A stretch of 64,000 bases of DNA from CAYSPG01 sp964432885 (GCA_964432885.1 CAYSPG010000013.1:1-64000); one strand, 5' to 3'; positions 17,695 through 27,303 are shown, counted from the first letter of the stretch. Notes: a model not told the origin generated them from the letters alone. Translations and numbers: made by a program.

Positions 17695-20421
17695 TTATTT
17701 TACAGTTTTGAATTTGTTTATGAAATAATTTTTTGTCAAAAAATCTTTTCCGAAAGATTCTTTGAGCAAAGAAGTTTCTTCTGATGAAAGTTTGTTTGGA
17801 GATTTTAGGATTGTTTCAATCCGTTCAAAAATTTCTTTTTCCGTTTCCTTCGGTTTTAGTTGCATTGTTTGTTTTGAATATACAAACTGCAACACTTCAA
17901 TTGAACTTGTTTCTTGATTGATGATTCCTAACGCTTCAAGAATATTTAAAAGTAATGGACATCTTCTTTTTGCTCCTTCGTCAGTTGCTGCCTCAATTCC
18001 GTTTTGGTCGCAATAAGTAAAGACAAATGGTGCGTTGAAGAAACCTTGATAAATACTGTTCTTGGTAATTATCTTTTTGCGTTCAACACGATACAAGTAG
18101 TTAAGCATTAAACCAACTGCTGGCATTTTAAGAAATACTCTTGAAATGAATTCACCGTCTTTTGGATTTGTCTTGATAAAATTCTTAATCGCTTCATTGA
18201 ATACTGATGGTTGTGCATTCATTTCCCAAGAAGGAATATCATCATCTTTCTCTTTGAAAGTCAGGTCAAGATTTTTGAAAATTGGTTTTAGAATTTCTGC
18301 AAACCTTTTTCCGTCTGGGGTTAGCTGTAACTGATAATCTTCTTCTGCTGAAATTTTTCTATCGTCTGCAATTAGCCCAAGCTCCATTAAAGCCCAAAGT
18401 TTATAATTGGTTTGTCGCTTTAAACTTCCAATTCTTTCTTCACCAAGTTTTCCTTCACCTCGGATTCTAATGTATTTGCTGTCAAGATGAGTGTTCTTTA
18501 ACCTTCCGCTTTGAAGTAATTTCAAAATGTAAAGGATATGTCCAAGGTGAACTCCTTGCGGAAAATGATAGCTTGCTTCTGTAAACTCTCCGATTTCTCT
18601 TAGGAATTTTACCCACGAACCAAAAACGGTCTGATACTTTCCAACTTTAAATTCTCCTTGTTCGTTTACTTCGCTTTGAGTTGGCTTGTGTCCCAATGCT
18701 TCTGCCAAAGTGTAGTAAGCATCAATCAAATCTTCTTTGGTAACTTCTCTCGTTGCCTTGTCTTGTGAATCAAGTATTTGTTCTACTTCTGCATCAAAAT
18801 GAACTTCACACTTAGGAGAATACTCGTAAATAATTTTCTCTATTCTGCCTGTCTTTGGATTTTTGTTTTCGGATTTCCCCTTTGCTAAATACTCTCTGAT
18901 TTTATTTGCTTTTTGATAGTTGCTTATAAAATCAAGTATCACAACATTGTCTTTGCCACTGCAAAGCCGAAGCCCTCTACCAAGTTGCTGAATGAAAACT
19001 GTTTTTGATTCTGTTGGTCGTAAGAATAGTAAAACTCGTAAGTCAGGAAAGTCAACTCCTTCATTAAATAAGTCAACTGTAAAAGCAACGGTAAATTGGT
19101 TCTCTCTAAATTGTTTTACAAGTTCGTCTCGGTTTGGAGTTAGAGAAGTAATGGCGAAAGATGGGATTCCATTTTTAGTAAAAAACTTTGCCATTGCTTC
19201 GGCATGTTTAACAGAGCAGCAAAAGCCAACGGCTTTGTTGCTCTGTCCTTTTTCCAAATACTCTTTGAGTATTTGCTCGTTGCGTTCCTCAATTATTAAG
19301 AGAGTATTTAAGTCGGTCTCTCTATACTTTGAACCGTTGAATCTGATATTGCTATAATCAATGTTGTCCTTTAGTCCGTAGTATGTATAAGGAACAAGAA
19401 AACCATTTTCAATTGCTTCGTTTAATGTGTATTCAAAAATTTTCTGATAGTCAAATAATTCAAAAATGTCTTTCCTGTCCATTCGGTCAGGTGTGGCTGT
19501 TAAGCCCAACATGAAAAAATTTGCTTGAAAGTATTCTAAGATGATTTGATAAGAAGGTGCTTGTCCATGATGAACTTCATCAACAATTATGTAATCAAAT
19601 TCAGTTGGAGAGAATTGATAAAGCACTTTGGGATTTCTTAAAGTGTCTTTTGATGCAAATAAAATTCTTGCATCAAGGTTATCCTGCACATCGCCTGTAA
19701 GCAACCCCAAAGTTTCTTTGGGATATGCTTTTTCAAATGCTTCTTTTGACTGGCTTAAAATATCTAACCTGTGAACTAAGAATAAAATTCTGCCTTTCGT
19801 CTTTTTGGTGTCAAAAGCAGAAAGGAAAGTTTTACCTGTTCCTGTTGGTAAAACAATTATTCCCTTCTTCCAACCTTGATTGCGATATAAGTCAAGTGCA
19901 TTTAATGCTACTTCTTGTAAGTATGTTGGTGTGATTAAACTTTCAGAAAGAATTTCTGGAAATGTTTTGTAAACGATTCTTCTTAAACTTTCGCTTACTC
20001 GTTGTCTCCATTCAGGGTGTTGCAGTTGGCTGTAAGAGTAACGCAACAAATGCCAACCTGCATTTAAGATTTCATTCTGACGATTCAGATTATCGTCAAA
20101 CATTTCATTGGGAATTATTCCCTCTGCATGATAGGTTTCTCCGTTTACTTCTAATGCAAGTTTTTTACCGTCCTTAACAAGTGCAAAGTCAATCCTTCTT
20201 GTTCTCCCTTCGGAATCTAAGAAAGGGTGTTGTGGAATTATAAATTTGATATTTTCTTTTCCTAAAAGCGGAAACAGAAACTCTCTCACAAAAAGTTTTT
20301 CGCTTTCCTGTGTAATTCTTGTTTCATAGGTTTTGAAAAATTCTTCAAGCGAAACAGATTCTTTTTCTGCTAAAAGATTTTTCCAAATTATTGGTTCAGT
20401 TATTTCGTTGTCTTGGCTCAT
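17695..20421 (-). CDS. Restriction endonuclease-helicase (PD-(D/E)XK nuclease plus SF2 helicase)
   Basis: The 908-aa protein has an N-terminal nuclease-like region at about 70-130 with RRIDFALV...KLALEVNGETYH, a PD-(D/E)XK / Vsr-like core. An SF2 helicase follows: Walker A LPTGTGKTF (about 187-195), DEVHH box (about 280), a TATPDR motif, and QQLGRGLRLC (about 470-480). The C-terminal 400 aa probably read DNA or contact the methylase. It overlaps the XRE gene by 4 bp (ATGA) and sits 1 bp from the methylase. The set resembles ATP-dependent restriction systems with one large nuclease-helicase subunit; exact type is not certain. Confidence 0.85.
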   Translation of the reverse strand: MSQDNEITEPIIWKNLLAEKESVSLEEFFKTYETRITQESEKLFVREFLFPLLGKENIKFIIPQHPFLDSEGRTRRIDFALVKDGKKLALEVNGETYHAEGIIPNEMFDDNLNRQNEILNAGWHLLRYSYSQLQHPEWRQRVSESLRRIVYKTFPEILSESLITPTYLQEVALNALDLYRNQGWKKGIIVLPTGTGKTFLSAFDTKKTKGRILFLVHRLDILSQSKEAFEKAYPKETLGLLTGDVQDNLDARILFASKDTLRNPKVLYQFSPTEFDYIIVDEVHHGQAPSYQIILEYFQANFFMLGLTATPDRMDRKDIFELFDYQKIFEYTLNEAIENGFLVPYTYYGLKDNIDYSNIRFNGSKYRETDLNTLLIIEERNEQILKEYLEKGQSNKAVGFCCSVKHAEAMAKFFTKNGIPSFAITSLTPNRDELVKQFRENQFTVAFTVDLFNEGVDFPDLRVLLFLRPTESKTVFIQQLGRGLRLCSGKDNVVILDFISNYQKANKIREYLAKGKSENKNPKTGRIEKIIYEYSPKCEVHFDAEVEQILDSQDKATREVTKEDLIDAYYTLAEALGHKPTQSEVNEQGEFKVGKYQTVFGSWVKFLREIGEFTEASYHFPQGVHLGHILYILKLLQSGRLKNTHLDSKYIRIRGEGKLGEERIGSLKRQTNYKLWALMELGLIADDRKISAEEDYQLQLTPDGKRFAEILKPIFKNLDLTFKEKDDDIPSWEMNAQPSVFNEAIKNFIKTNPKDGEFISRVFLKMPAVGLMLNYLYRVERKKIITKNSIYQGFFNAPFVFTYCDQNGIEAATDEGAKRRCPLLLNILEALGIINQETSSIEVLQFVYSKQTMQLKPKETEKEIFERIETILKSPNKLSSEETSLLKESFGKDFLTKNYFINKFKTVK

Positions 20422-20738
20422 TTCTGTTTTTTGAGATACTCAATTTTTTTCTCTGCCACTTTGAAAGTGTCAAGGTCTGCTTCTTCTTCAATCATCTTGT
20501 AGGCGAATTGGTCACTTAAAACTTCTTTAGCAAGTTGCTTCTCGTCTAACTTGAAAAATGCTGCAACTTGTTTGAGTTGTTCCTTTGTTGGTTGCCTTTC
20601 ATTCCGTTCAATCTTTGCTAACAAAGAGGTGTCAATTCCAATTTCACCTGACAATGCACGAAGAGAAAGTTGAGAATCTTCTCGGAGAGTTCTTAATCTT
20701 TCTCCGAAAGTTGATACACTATTTTTAGTCGTTGCCAT
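20418..20738 (-). CDS. XRE-family HTH regulator of the restriction-modification operon
   Basis: The 106-aa protein has an HTH_3 domain at about 12-66 (FGERLRTLREDSQLSLRALS, then SLLAKIERNERQPT). It has a charged C-terminal tail of about 40 aa. It is first in the operon and overlaps the nuclease-helicase start by 4 bp, as controller (C) proteins do in R-M systems. It probably times restriction after methylation; its operator cannot be identified with confidence in the short upstream region. Confidence 0.85.
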   Translation of the reverse strand: MATTKNSVSTFGERLRTLREDSQLSLRALSGEIGIDTSLLAKIERNERQPTKEQLKQVAAFFKLDEKQLAKEVLSDQFAYKMIEEEADLDTFKVAEKKIEYLKKQK

Positions 20739-20824
20739 TGTGGTCTGATTTTGTCCAAAGGTAAGTTAAAATGTTTCTCATGGACAAATATCGTCCACAA
20801 AAGTTTTCAACAAACAGCGAACTT

Positions 20825-20859
20825 AAACAGCCCCGTTTTCGGGGCTGTTTGTTTTTTGT
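20825..20859 (+). terminator. Strong hairpin with T-run
   Basis: AAACAGCCCC-GTTTTC-GGGGCTGTTT is followed by a long T-run on the plus strand. No plus-strand gene ends here, so it may guard the operon promoter against antisense transcription or belong to the cassette boundary structure. Confidence 0.6.
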
Positions 20860-20877
20860 TTTTTTTTCTGGGTGGCG

Positions 20878-20945
20878 AAAACACTCTTTCATTTTTTTTC
20901 TGCAGTTGATTTTTGTGGGTGGCAAAAAAAATGAAAGTGTGTTTT
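20878..20945. repeat. Boundary hairpin B (left of attC 4)
   Basis: The left arm AAAACACTCTTTCATTTTTT... and the right arm at 20924-20945 (AAAAAAAATGAAAGTGTGTT...) pair with a T-T mismatch at CTC/GTG. Its polarity (CTC on the left) is opposite to most left-side hairpins. Confidence 0.75.
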
Positions 20946-21089
20946 GTGCGGTGGAGTGGGTGGGCTTTTTTTACAAATTTATTTTTGAAGCGTTGGCATT
21001 AAAAGCTGTGTCGGTTGTTGTCCAAAGTAATTCCAATACTGTTCATTCAAAGCCGTAAAGTTCAAGGTTCGCACTGTCGCCATAGAGTT

Positions 21090-21310
21090 GCAGCTAACGC
21101 ATCAGGGCTTGGCGAAGTTTTAAAAAAGGGGGATTAAAAAGCGATACACTTGCCGCAAAAAAATTGCAACAAATAGATAAATCATTTATACCGCTTTCCT
21201 TTGTTGCAATTTTTTTGCACATGCACAAATGTAATTAGAAAGCACAACTCTTTGATTAACCACCAAGCCCCCCCTTTTTTAAAATTTTCGCTAAGCTTTC
21301 TGTTATGTGC
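21090..21310 (+). other. attC-like recombination site 4
   Basis: The left box GCAGCTAAC (21090) pairs with the right box of site 3; its own right box GTTATGTGC is at 21302. The stem is GGGCTTGGCGAAGTTTTAAA...GGGGG with CCCCCC...TTTCGCTAAGC. The nested hairpin is TTGCAACA / TGTTGCAA, a compensatory change from sites 2 and 3. Confidence 0.9.
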
Positions 21311-21475
21311 TGCTTTACTTTTCATCCGAAGCGGTGTCCGTCCGAGTTAGCACACACTTTATTCAAAGCGATTTACATTAGAAGCACTGTCTGTCCGATT
21401 ACGCACTGCCCCCGTGCGGTGGGAGAAAAAAAATAAAAAAAAGAAGGGGAGGAAAAATTTTTTCTTGGGTGGCAG

Positions 21476-21544
21476 AAAAAAATACTCTCTTGCAAGCTTT
21501 GGTTCGTGGGTGGCTTCAAGCGGCTTGCAAGAGTGTATTTTTTT
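21476..21544. repeat. Boundary hairpin B (right of attC 4)
   Basis: AAAAAAATACTCTCTTGCAA... pairs with GCTTGCAAGAGTGTATTTTT... except for one T-T mismatch at CTC/GTG. GGGTGGC precedes the left arm. Confidence 0.85.
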
Positions 21545-21576
21545 TGAGCGTTGGCTGTCTTTGTCTTTGGTTTTCT

Positions 21577-21702
21577 ATTCTCTCTAAAAGCAGGATTGAA
21601 GTTTGCTTTTGTCGGCTCGTTACTTCCATTTTCCGTATGCAAGTTTCCACTTTGCGGATAGGAGTTTCCAAAAGTCGGATGCTTACTTCCAAAGTAAGGA
21701 TA
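21577..21702. repeat. Degenerate 21-bp tandem repeat array (6 units)
   Basis: Six exact 21-bp steps start at 21577, 21598, 21619, 21640, 21661 and 21682. On the minus strand the units read like catccgacttttggaaac and tatccgcaaagtggaaac (consensus YATCCGnnnnnTGGAA). One minus-strand reading frame stays open and would encode heptads such as YPYFGSK, HPTFGNS, YPQSGNL. Confidence 0.8.
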
Positions 21703-21739
21703 CAAGAAACCTTTTACAACATTCATTTCTCCTAAATGC

Positions 21740-21780
21740 GAAAAGGTTTCTCCATTGTCGGGCAATGAAAAAACCTTTTC
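21740..21780 (-). terminator. Hairpin downstream of the 248-aa gene
   Basis: GAAAAGGTTT (21740-21749) and AAACCTTTTC (21771-21780) pair perfectly, 25 bp after the gene's stop on the minus strand. A third copy of the arm (GAAACCTTTT) lies at about 21706-21715. It probably ends transcription, though the T-run is weak. Confidence 0.5.
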
Positions 21781-21804
21781 AGGTATGCTGTCACTAAAAA
21801 GGAC

Positions 21805-22551
21805 TTACTTCTTTGGTGTCGTGAACTTCAATTTACTTACTTGTTTGTATTGTGGACTTGTCCCGCCAAACACACTTTTTACATACGCCTTTACATCACC
21901 TGCAACTTTAACCAGTCCTGTGATTTCGTCATAAAGAATTTTGTTGCGGTCAATCCGTGAATTGCTCAACGGTGTGTAAGCGTTCACTGCATCGGTGTTT
22001 GTGGTTTTCATGTTTGTGAAAACCGTTGTCAAACCTGCAACGGTCAGTTCGGGTTCGTTTGGAGTGTAGCCCGGTTGTGCTGTGAGCAGTTGAATGAGTT
22101 TATCCATGTTCTCAATGCGGCTGTCAAAACTCATTTGTGAAGCGGAAATACTTTTTTCCGATTCGTCCTCCGGTGTTGCCGGGTTGTCAACTACGGTGTC
22201 CTTTTTTGCCGATGCTCTTTTGCCTTGCAATTTTCTCGCAATGGTTTTTACATCTGCAATAACTTCTTTTGGAACATCGCTTGCCGCAACTGCATTTACA
22301 ACTCTTGTAATGAGTTTGCTCAACGGATTAAAAACTTCTTCTCTTGCGTTCACGGCATTTGTCCAAGGTGGCAAAGCTGCGTTAACGGCTGCAAGTGCAT
22401 TGACTGCATCGGTGCGTTTTACTCCCAATGCTGCCAACTTGATACTCGCTTTTGAAGGGTTGTAGCTTGCACCGTAACCAGTGCAGAATGAAATGAGGTC
22501 TTCAAAGTTTGCTACATTCTTTGCATGACCTGTTTCTGTTGTTGATGCCAT
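21805..22551 (-). CDS. Uncharacterised 248-aa protein (paralogue of 51455-52201)
   Basis: I recognise no named family. The protein is Ala/Thr/Asn-rich and looks mainly helical, with no signal peptide. It opens MASTTETGHAKNVANFEDLI and contains a four-helix-like core with a conserved SPLSKLITRVVNA-type segment (FNPLSKLITRVVNAV at about 75-90), a basic KTIARKLQGKRA stretch, and a C-terminal VFGGTSPQYKQVSKLKFT tail. The copy at 51455 is clearly homologous over its full length. Both copies lie at the left edge of a metal-efflux cassette, head toward the cassette end, and face a 21-bp repeat array. An HTH gene lies 12 bp upstream here. A cytoplasmic, perhaps nucleic-acid-related role is only a guess. 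Confidence 0.75.
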   Translation of the reverse strand: MASTTETGHAKNVANFEDLISFCTGYGASYNPSKASIKLAALGVKRTDAVNALAAVNAALPPWTNAVNAREEVFNPLSKLITRVVNAVAASDVPKEVIADVKTIARKLQGKRASAKKDTVVDNPATPEDESEKSISASQMSFDSRIENMDKLIQLLTAQPGYTPNEPELTVAGLTTVFTNMKTTNTDAVNAYTPLSNSRIDRNKILYDEITGLVKVAGDVKAYVKSVFGGTSPQYKQVSKLKFTTPKK

Positions 22552-22563
22552 GATAGTTTGATT

Positions 22564-22806
22564 TTAATTGTTAGAGGATTTGAATTTGTTGTAACCTTTG
22601 GTATTGAAAAAATCGGAGTGCTTGCACTCCAAATTCTTAATCACTTTGTCAATGTAATCGGCTGAAATATTGATTCGCCCGTTTTCCATCTTCCAGATAT
22701 ATTGTCGGTCAACTCCCATTTTCTCTGATAGTGCTTGCTGGCTTAACCCTTGCTTCTCACGCAGCAGTTTTATTTGTAGTCCTAATATGTTTCGTGATGT
22801 AGCCAT
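22564..22806 (-). CDS. XRE-family HTH protein (80 aa)
   Basis: The whole protein is a compact HTH_3 domain (ILGLQIKLLREKQGLSQQAL ... YIWKMENGRINISADYIDK). It probably regulates its own transcript with the 248-aa gene that begins 12 bp downstream. There is no HTH gene beside the paralogue at 51455. Confidence 0.8.
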   Translation of the reverse strand: MATSRNILGLQIKLLREKQGLSQQALSEKMGVDRQYIWKMENGRINISADYIDKVIKNLECKHSDFFNTKGYNKFKSSNN

Positions 22807-22894
22807 TGCACGGCTACAAAGGGAGAAATAAGGTAGCAGATTCCTGTAACCTTGTGATGACTACAAACGGAATTTCAGAGTGAAACGGTTGTCC

Positions 22895-23011
22895 GCATTA
22901 GGGATAGAAACGGAAATCCTTTTTGCTGCGATGGTATTGTGGGGTGAGCAAAAAGATTGAAGTGGATAGCCCGACACTTTTTTTTCTTCTTCAAAAAAAA
23001 GTGGAATGCCC
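22895..23011 (+). ncRNA. Structured RNA, copy 2 (Flavo-1-like architecture)
   Basis: The blocks GCATTAGGGATAGAAACGG, ATCC, GATTGAAGTGGATAGCCCGAC and GGAATGCCC align with copies at 7086 and 32444. The hairpins are CTTTTTGCT / AGCAAAAAG-like and CACTTTTTTTT / AAAAAAAAGTG. The closing stem is GCATT / AATGC here and GCGTT / AACGC in the other copies, a compensatory change. It ends 5 bp from the 3' end of the convergent efflux gene. Confidence 0.75.
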
Positions 23012-23016
23012 AAATT

Positions 23017-24201
23017 CTACAATTGATATTTAAACAACTCGGCAATTACTGCATGGTATTCTTTTTCGGTTTGATAATAATTGTTGAGAGCTGTGGTGTA
23101 GTAATTCATTTCAAGGAAGTATTCAATGGTTGAAATTTGTCCGAGTGAAAGTGCCTTGCTGAGAAGTGCTGCGTTGTTGAGTGTTGCAAAAACGGTTTGG
23201 TATTCCTGCAAGATGATTTTGAGGTTACTGTATTTTTCATACAGTTGCTTTATCTCGTAGTAATGTTCGTTGCGGTGGTCTTGCAGGTTTAATTCATCAA
23301 ACAGCAATTTGGTCTTTTGAAGTTTGACTGTGTTTTTATTTTCCCAAAGCGGAATTGAAATGCCTGTGTGAATGCCGTTATAGGTCTGCCCTAAAATTCC
23401 CTGATAGTGATAACCCGCTTCAAGCTTTGGCAGCCATAATGCACGACTTACTTCTAATTGTTTTTGTGTGATGAGTTTTTCCTGTTCTAAAAATTTACGC
23501 AACGGGTCTGCATTTTCATAATCGGTTTCTAACTGTTCAAACGGTGGAATGTTTTGCGGCACGGGATAAATGGTGTCTGTGAAGTTGATTTGATTTCCTC
23601 CGTTGAACGCAGTGAGTTGCTGATTGAATTGGGCAATGGCAGAAACATTTTCCTGAAATTGCTTTTTAATTTCAATGAGTTGAAGTTTCGCTTTGTTCAC
23701 ATCTAAAATATTTCCATCGCCTTTATCTAATTTGGTTTGAAAATCACTCAACAGTTTTTCGGTGTTAAGTTTTATTTGTGTGAGTTGCAATTGCAATTTG
23801 TTGCGATGCACTAATTCAATGCAAACTATTTTAGCTTCTAATAAAATATCTTGTCTTGTTGCGGTAAGTTGAATTTCTGCCTGTGTGGCTTGTTGTTTTG
23901 CCAATTGATTTTTCTTGATGTAGGAAGTTGGAAAATCAAATGATTGAGTAACGCTGAAGTCATTCTGATTGCCCGCACCAACAGGACTTCCAACCAAATA
24001 ATCATACTCAACACTTGGATTGGCAGGGGTTAGTCCTGTTTTGAATTGCAACTTTTGTGCTTCCAAAAATTGAGTGCTTGCCAAAATTGTTTTGTTGTTT
24101 TTAGCAATGTCGGTAAGGACAGTTTCCATTTGTGATTGAGCATTTGCATTAAACGCATAAGCAACAACAAACAATTTTATGATGATGATTTTGTTTTTCA
24201 T
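23017..24201 (-). CDS. TolC-family outer-membrane efflux protein (CusC-like)
   Basis: The 394-aa protein starts with a signal peptide (MKNKIIIIKLFVVAYAFNANAQ) and has two long helical/coiled-coil halves typical of outer membrane efflux proteins (for example ILLEAKIVCIELVHRNKLQL). It forms the outer-membrane channel of the tripartite pump. The start overlaps the stop of the RND gene by 4 bp. It is short but within the range for Bacteroidota CzcC-like proteins. Confidence 0.85.
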   Translation of the reverse strand: MKNKIIIIKLFVVAYAFNANAQSQMETVLTDIAKNNKTILASTQFLEAQKLQFKTGLTPANPSVEYDYLVGSPVGAGNQNDFSVTQSFDFPTSYIKKNQLAKQQATQAEIQLTATRQDILLEAKIVCIELVHRNKLQLQLTQIKLNTEKLLSDFQTKLDKGDGNILDVNKAKLQLIEIKKQFQENVSAIAQFNQQLTAFNGGNQINFTDTIYPVPQNIPPFEQLETDYENADPLRKFLEQEKLITQKQLEVSRALWLPKLEAGYHYQGILGQTYNGIHTGISIPLWENKNTVKLQKTKLLFDELNLQDHRNEHYYEIKQLYEKYSNLKIILQEYQTVFATLNNAALLSKALSLGQISTIEYFLEMNYYTTALNNYYQTEKEYHAVIAELFKYQL

Positions 24202-27200
24202 TTCAATTCTGTTTTAGTATTTGACAAATAATAAACCACCGGCACAATAAAAATATTGAGCAGCGTAGAGGTGAGCAGTCCACCCAAAATAACTTTTGCC
24301 ATAGGGCTTTGAATTTCGTTTCCGGGCAAATCTCCAGCGATGGCAAGCGGTATTAATGCTAATCCTGCTGTTAATGCTGTCATTAAGATTGGACTTAACC
24401 TGTCTTTTGAACCTTGAATTATTGTGTCGTATAAATTCAATCCTTCTTCTTTTAAGGTTTTGTAATGCGATACGAGTAAAATTCCGTTGCGTGTGGCAAC
24501 TCCAAACAAGGTGATGAAGCCGATGATGCTCGGAATACTCATTATTCCACTGGTGAAATAAATACTGAACACTCCGCCAATCAATGCAAGTGGAAGATTA
24601 AGCAAAATGATACTTGCAATTTTTACATTCTTAAATTCCTGAAAGAGCAAAAGAAAAATTACGAGCAGCGAAAGCAGCGATGTAATCAAAAGTGTTTTTG
24701 ATGCTTCTGCTTCTGCCTCAAATTGTCCAGCGTATTCAAGGTGATACCCTTCGGGAAGTTTTATTTTGTCGGTGATGATTTTCTGAATGTCCTGCACCAC
24801 ACTCTTTTGGTCTCGTCCTGCAACATTGGCACTGACAACAGTTTTGCGTTGCACATTTTCACGGTTGATGGTGTTGGGTCCTGTGGTGCTAATTACATCT
24901 GCTACATAATGCAGGGGAATTTTTTGCCCGTCATGTGTGTCAATCATTGCGTTGCGGATGTTCTCCATTTTGCCTTTGTTGGCATCATCAAAGCGAAGGA
25001 TTAAATCAAAAGTTTTTGCTCCCTCGTATATCTCTGAAACCTTTTCTCCTGCAAAAGCCACATCTACAAACTCATTAAACTCTCCGATTGTAATTCCATA
25101 ATAATTTAAAATATCCCGCTTTGCTTTTATCTGCACCTGCGGAATTTCTACCTGCTGTTCCACACTTAAATCAACAAGTCCTTCTACATTTTGAATTTCG
25201 TTTTTGATTTGGTTAGAAAGCGTAAAGAGTTTGTTCAAGTCACTGCCGAATATTTTGATAGCGATGTTCGCTCTTGTTCCCGAAAGCATGTGGTCAATGC
25301 GGTGAGAAATGGGTTGCCCGATGGTGATGTTTGCACCTGTAACGCCTTTAAGTTTCTCACGGACTTCTTCCAGAAATTCTTCACGGCTTCTTTCATTCAA
25401 AATAAATGGAGCATCAATTTCAGCAGCGTTTACACCTTGTGCATGTTCGTCTAATTCCGCTCTGCCTGTTCTTCGTGTAGTAATTTTTATTTCGGGAACG
25501 GACAATAATGCTTTCTCTACTGCTGTTCCAATCTTATTACTTTCCTCTAATGAAATTCCGGGCAACGAAACGGCACTTATTACCAAAGAACCTTCATTGA
25601 ACTCGGGTAAAAAACTTCTTCCTAACTGGCTCATTACAATCAATGCACCAATAAGCAGCAATGCGGAAAATGCAATGACTGACTTTTTCCAACGCATTAC
25701 TTTTATCAATGTGCTTGCATAATATTTTTGCAAGCGTTGCACCAACCAACTTTCGCCATGTTGCTTTTGCAACATTTTTTCATTGGCTAATAGATAACTT
25801 CCCAAAACAGGTGTGAGTGTAATTGAAACGATAAGTGAAGCAAAAAGCGAAACGATAAATGCAATGCCAAGCGGTGCAAGCAATTTGCCTTCCATGCCGC
25901 TTAAAAAGAAAAGCGGAACGAATGCAACAATGATGATGAATGTTGCATTGATGATGGATGTTCTGATTTCAACGGATGCATCAAAAATTACTTTGAGTTT
26001 GTCAGTGCGTTCTGCAATAGGTTTGACAGCATTTTGTTTTAACCGCTTAAAAACATTTTCCACATCAATAATTGCATCATCAACTAATGCACCGATGGCA
26101 ATTGCCATTCCGCCCAAACTCATGGTGTTGATGGTAAAGCCAAGCCACTTCAATGTGAAGATGGCAACGATTAAAGAAATTGGAATTGCTAAAAGTGAAA
26201 TGATTGTTGCTCTCCAATTCATTAAAAACAAAAACAAAATGATGATGACAAAAACACTTCCTTCTAACAGTGTTTTGTTGATGTTGCTGATAGAGGCATT
26301 GATAAAATCTGCCTGACGGAAAATTTTTGTATTGATGTGAATGTCTTTCGGCAAATTGCTTTGCATGTCGGCAATGGCTGCATCAATTTTTGTTGTGAGT
26401 TCAAGTGTGTTGGTGGCAGGTTGTTTCATCACGGTCATAATCACAGCAGGGTTTCCTTTCAATGAGCCATCACCGATTTTCTGTGCTGCACCAATTTTTA
26501 TTTCAGCAACATCTTCAATCTTTACAATGTTGCCGCTAACGGTTTTGATAACTGATTTTCCTAACTCATCTACCTCGCTTGTTCTGCCGATGCCCTTTAC
26601 AATGTATTCGTTGTTGTATTCGCTGATGAAACCGCCTGAAGAATTTCCGTTTGCCTGTTCACTTGCTTTCAGTAATTCGGAAAGCGAAACATGGTAGTAA
26701 TTCATTTTTTGTGGTGATGCCAAAATCTGATACTGCTTGTATTCGCCACCAATTACAACTACCTGTGCAACGCCACCTGTGGCTAATAATCTTGGTCTTA
26801 TTGTCCAATCGGAAATTGTTCGCAAATCCATTTGCGAAGTGCTGTCGGCTGTTAAACTAATGAGCATGATTTCACCCATGATGGAACTTTGCGGAGCCAT
26901 TGTAGGATTGCCAACTCCCTGCGGAAGTTTTTCAGCAACAGCAATTATTTTTTCGTTTACAATTTGTCGTGCTTTAAAAATGTCGGTGTTCCATTCAAAC
27001 TCCACCCACACAATTGAAATTCCTGCCGATGATGAACTGCGAACCCTGCGAACATTGGTTGCACCGTTTACAGAAGTTTCAATAGGAAAGGTTACGAGCT
27101 TCTCCACTTCTTCGGGAGCCATGCCGTGTGCTTCCGTCAGCACAACAACAGTTGGCGCAGTGAGGTCGGGAAATACATCTACTTCCATTTGTGTGGCTAC

Positions 27201-27287
27201 ATACGAGCCGAACACAATGAGCAACACGCTTGCTACAATGACGAGCAAGCGGTTGGTGAGCGAGAAATTTATGATGCGATTTAACAT
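24198..27287 (-). CDS. Heavy-metal RND efflux pump (CusA/CzcA family)
   Basis: The 1029-aa protein is an inner-membrane proton-driven exporter of metal cations. It shows the RND pattern of TM1, a large periplasmic loop, six TM helices, a second loop and five TM helices. The TM4 region reads LGGMAIAIGALVDDAIIDVE, with two adjacent aspartates, which differs from the CzcA-type DFGxxVDGAV of the second pump at 55502. So the two pumps in the window probably export different metals; I do not assign the metal. It lies between the lipoprotein at 27304 and the TolC gene, with a 4-bp overlap to the latter. Confidence 0.9.
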   Translation of the reverse strand: MLNRIINFSLTNRLLVIVASVLLIVFGSYVATQMEVDVFPDLTAPTVVVLTEAHGMAPEEVEKLVTFPIETSVNGATNVRRVRSSSSAGISIVWVEFEWNTDIFKARQIVNEKIIAVAEKLPQGVGNPTMAPQSSIMGEIMLISLTADSTSQMDLRTISDWTIRPRLLATGGVAQVVVIGGEYKQYQILASPQKMNYYHVSLSELLKASEQANGNSSGGFISEYNNEYIVKGIGRTSEVDELGKSVIKTVSGNIVKIEDVAEIKIGAAQKIGDGSLKGNPAVIMTVMKQPATNTLELTTKIDAAIADMQSNLPKDIHINTKIFRQADFINASISNINKTLLEGSVFVIIILFLFLMNWRATIISLLAIPISLIVAIFTLKWLGFTINTMSLGGMAIAIGALVDDAIIDVENVFKRLKQNAVKPIAERTDKLKVIFDASVEIRTSIINATFIIIVAFVPLFFLSGMEGKLLAPLGIAFIVSLFASLIVSITLTPVLGSYLLANEKMLQKQHGESWLVQRLQKYYASTLIKVMRWKKSVIAFSALLLIGALIVMSQLGRSFLPEFNEGSLVISAVSLPGISLEESNKIGTAVEKALLSVPEIKITTRRTGRAELDEHAQGVNAAEIDAPFILNERSREEFLEEVREKLKGVTGANITIGQPISHRIDHMLSGTRANIAIKIFGSDLNKLFTLSNQIKNEIQNVEGLVDLSVEQQVEIPQVQIKAKRDILNYYGITIGEFNEFVDVAFAGEKVSEIYEGAKTFDLILRFDDANKGKMENIRNAMIDTHDGQKIPLHYVADVISTTGPNTINRENVQRKTVVSANVAGRDQKSVVQDIQKIITDKIKLPEGYHLEYAGQFEAEAEASKTLLITSLLSLLVIFLLLFQEFKNVKIASIILLNLPLALIGGVFSIYFTSGIMSIPSIIGFITLFGVATRNGILLVSHYKTLKEEGLNLYDTIIQGSKDRLSPILMTALTAGLALIPLAIAGDLPGNEIQSPMAKVILGGLLTSTLLNIFIVPVVYYLSNTKTELK

Positions 27288-27303
27288 TGCTTATTTGTTT
27301 TAA

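Larger units (their letters stand above)
16488..21302 (+). mobile_element. Cassette 3 (4.8 kb): restriction-modification
   Basis: This lies between crossover points of sites 3 and 4 and holds one three-gene operon on the minus strand, against the attC orientation. Confidence 0.7.

Noticed and set aside
21373..21765. Minus-strand ORF of 130 aa with YPYFGSK-type heptads
   Set aside because: It runs through the boundary hairpin and the 21-bp array; the open frame is expected from a 21-bp period. No start-site signal is seen.
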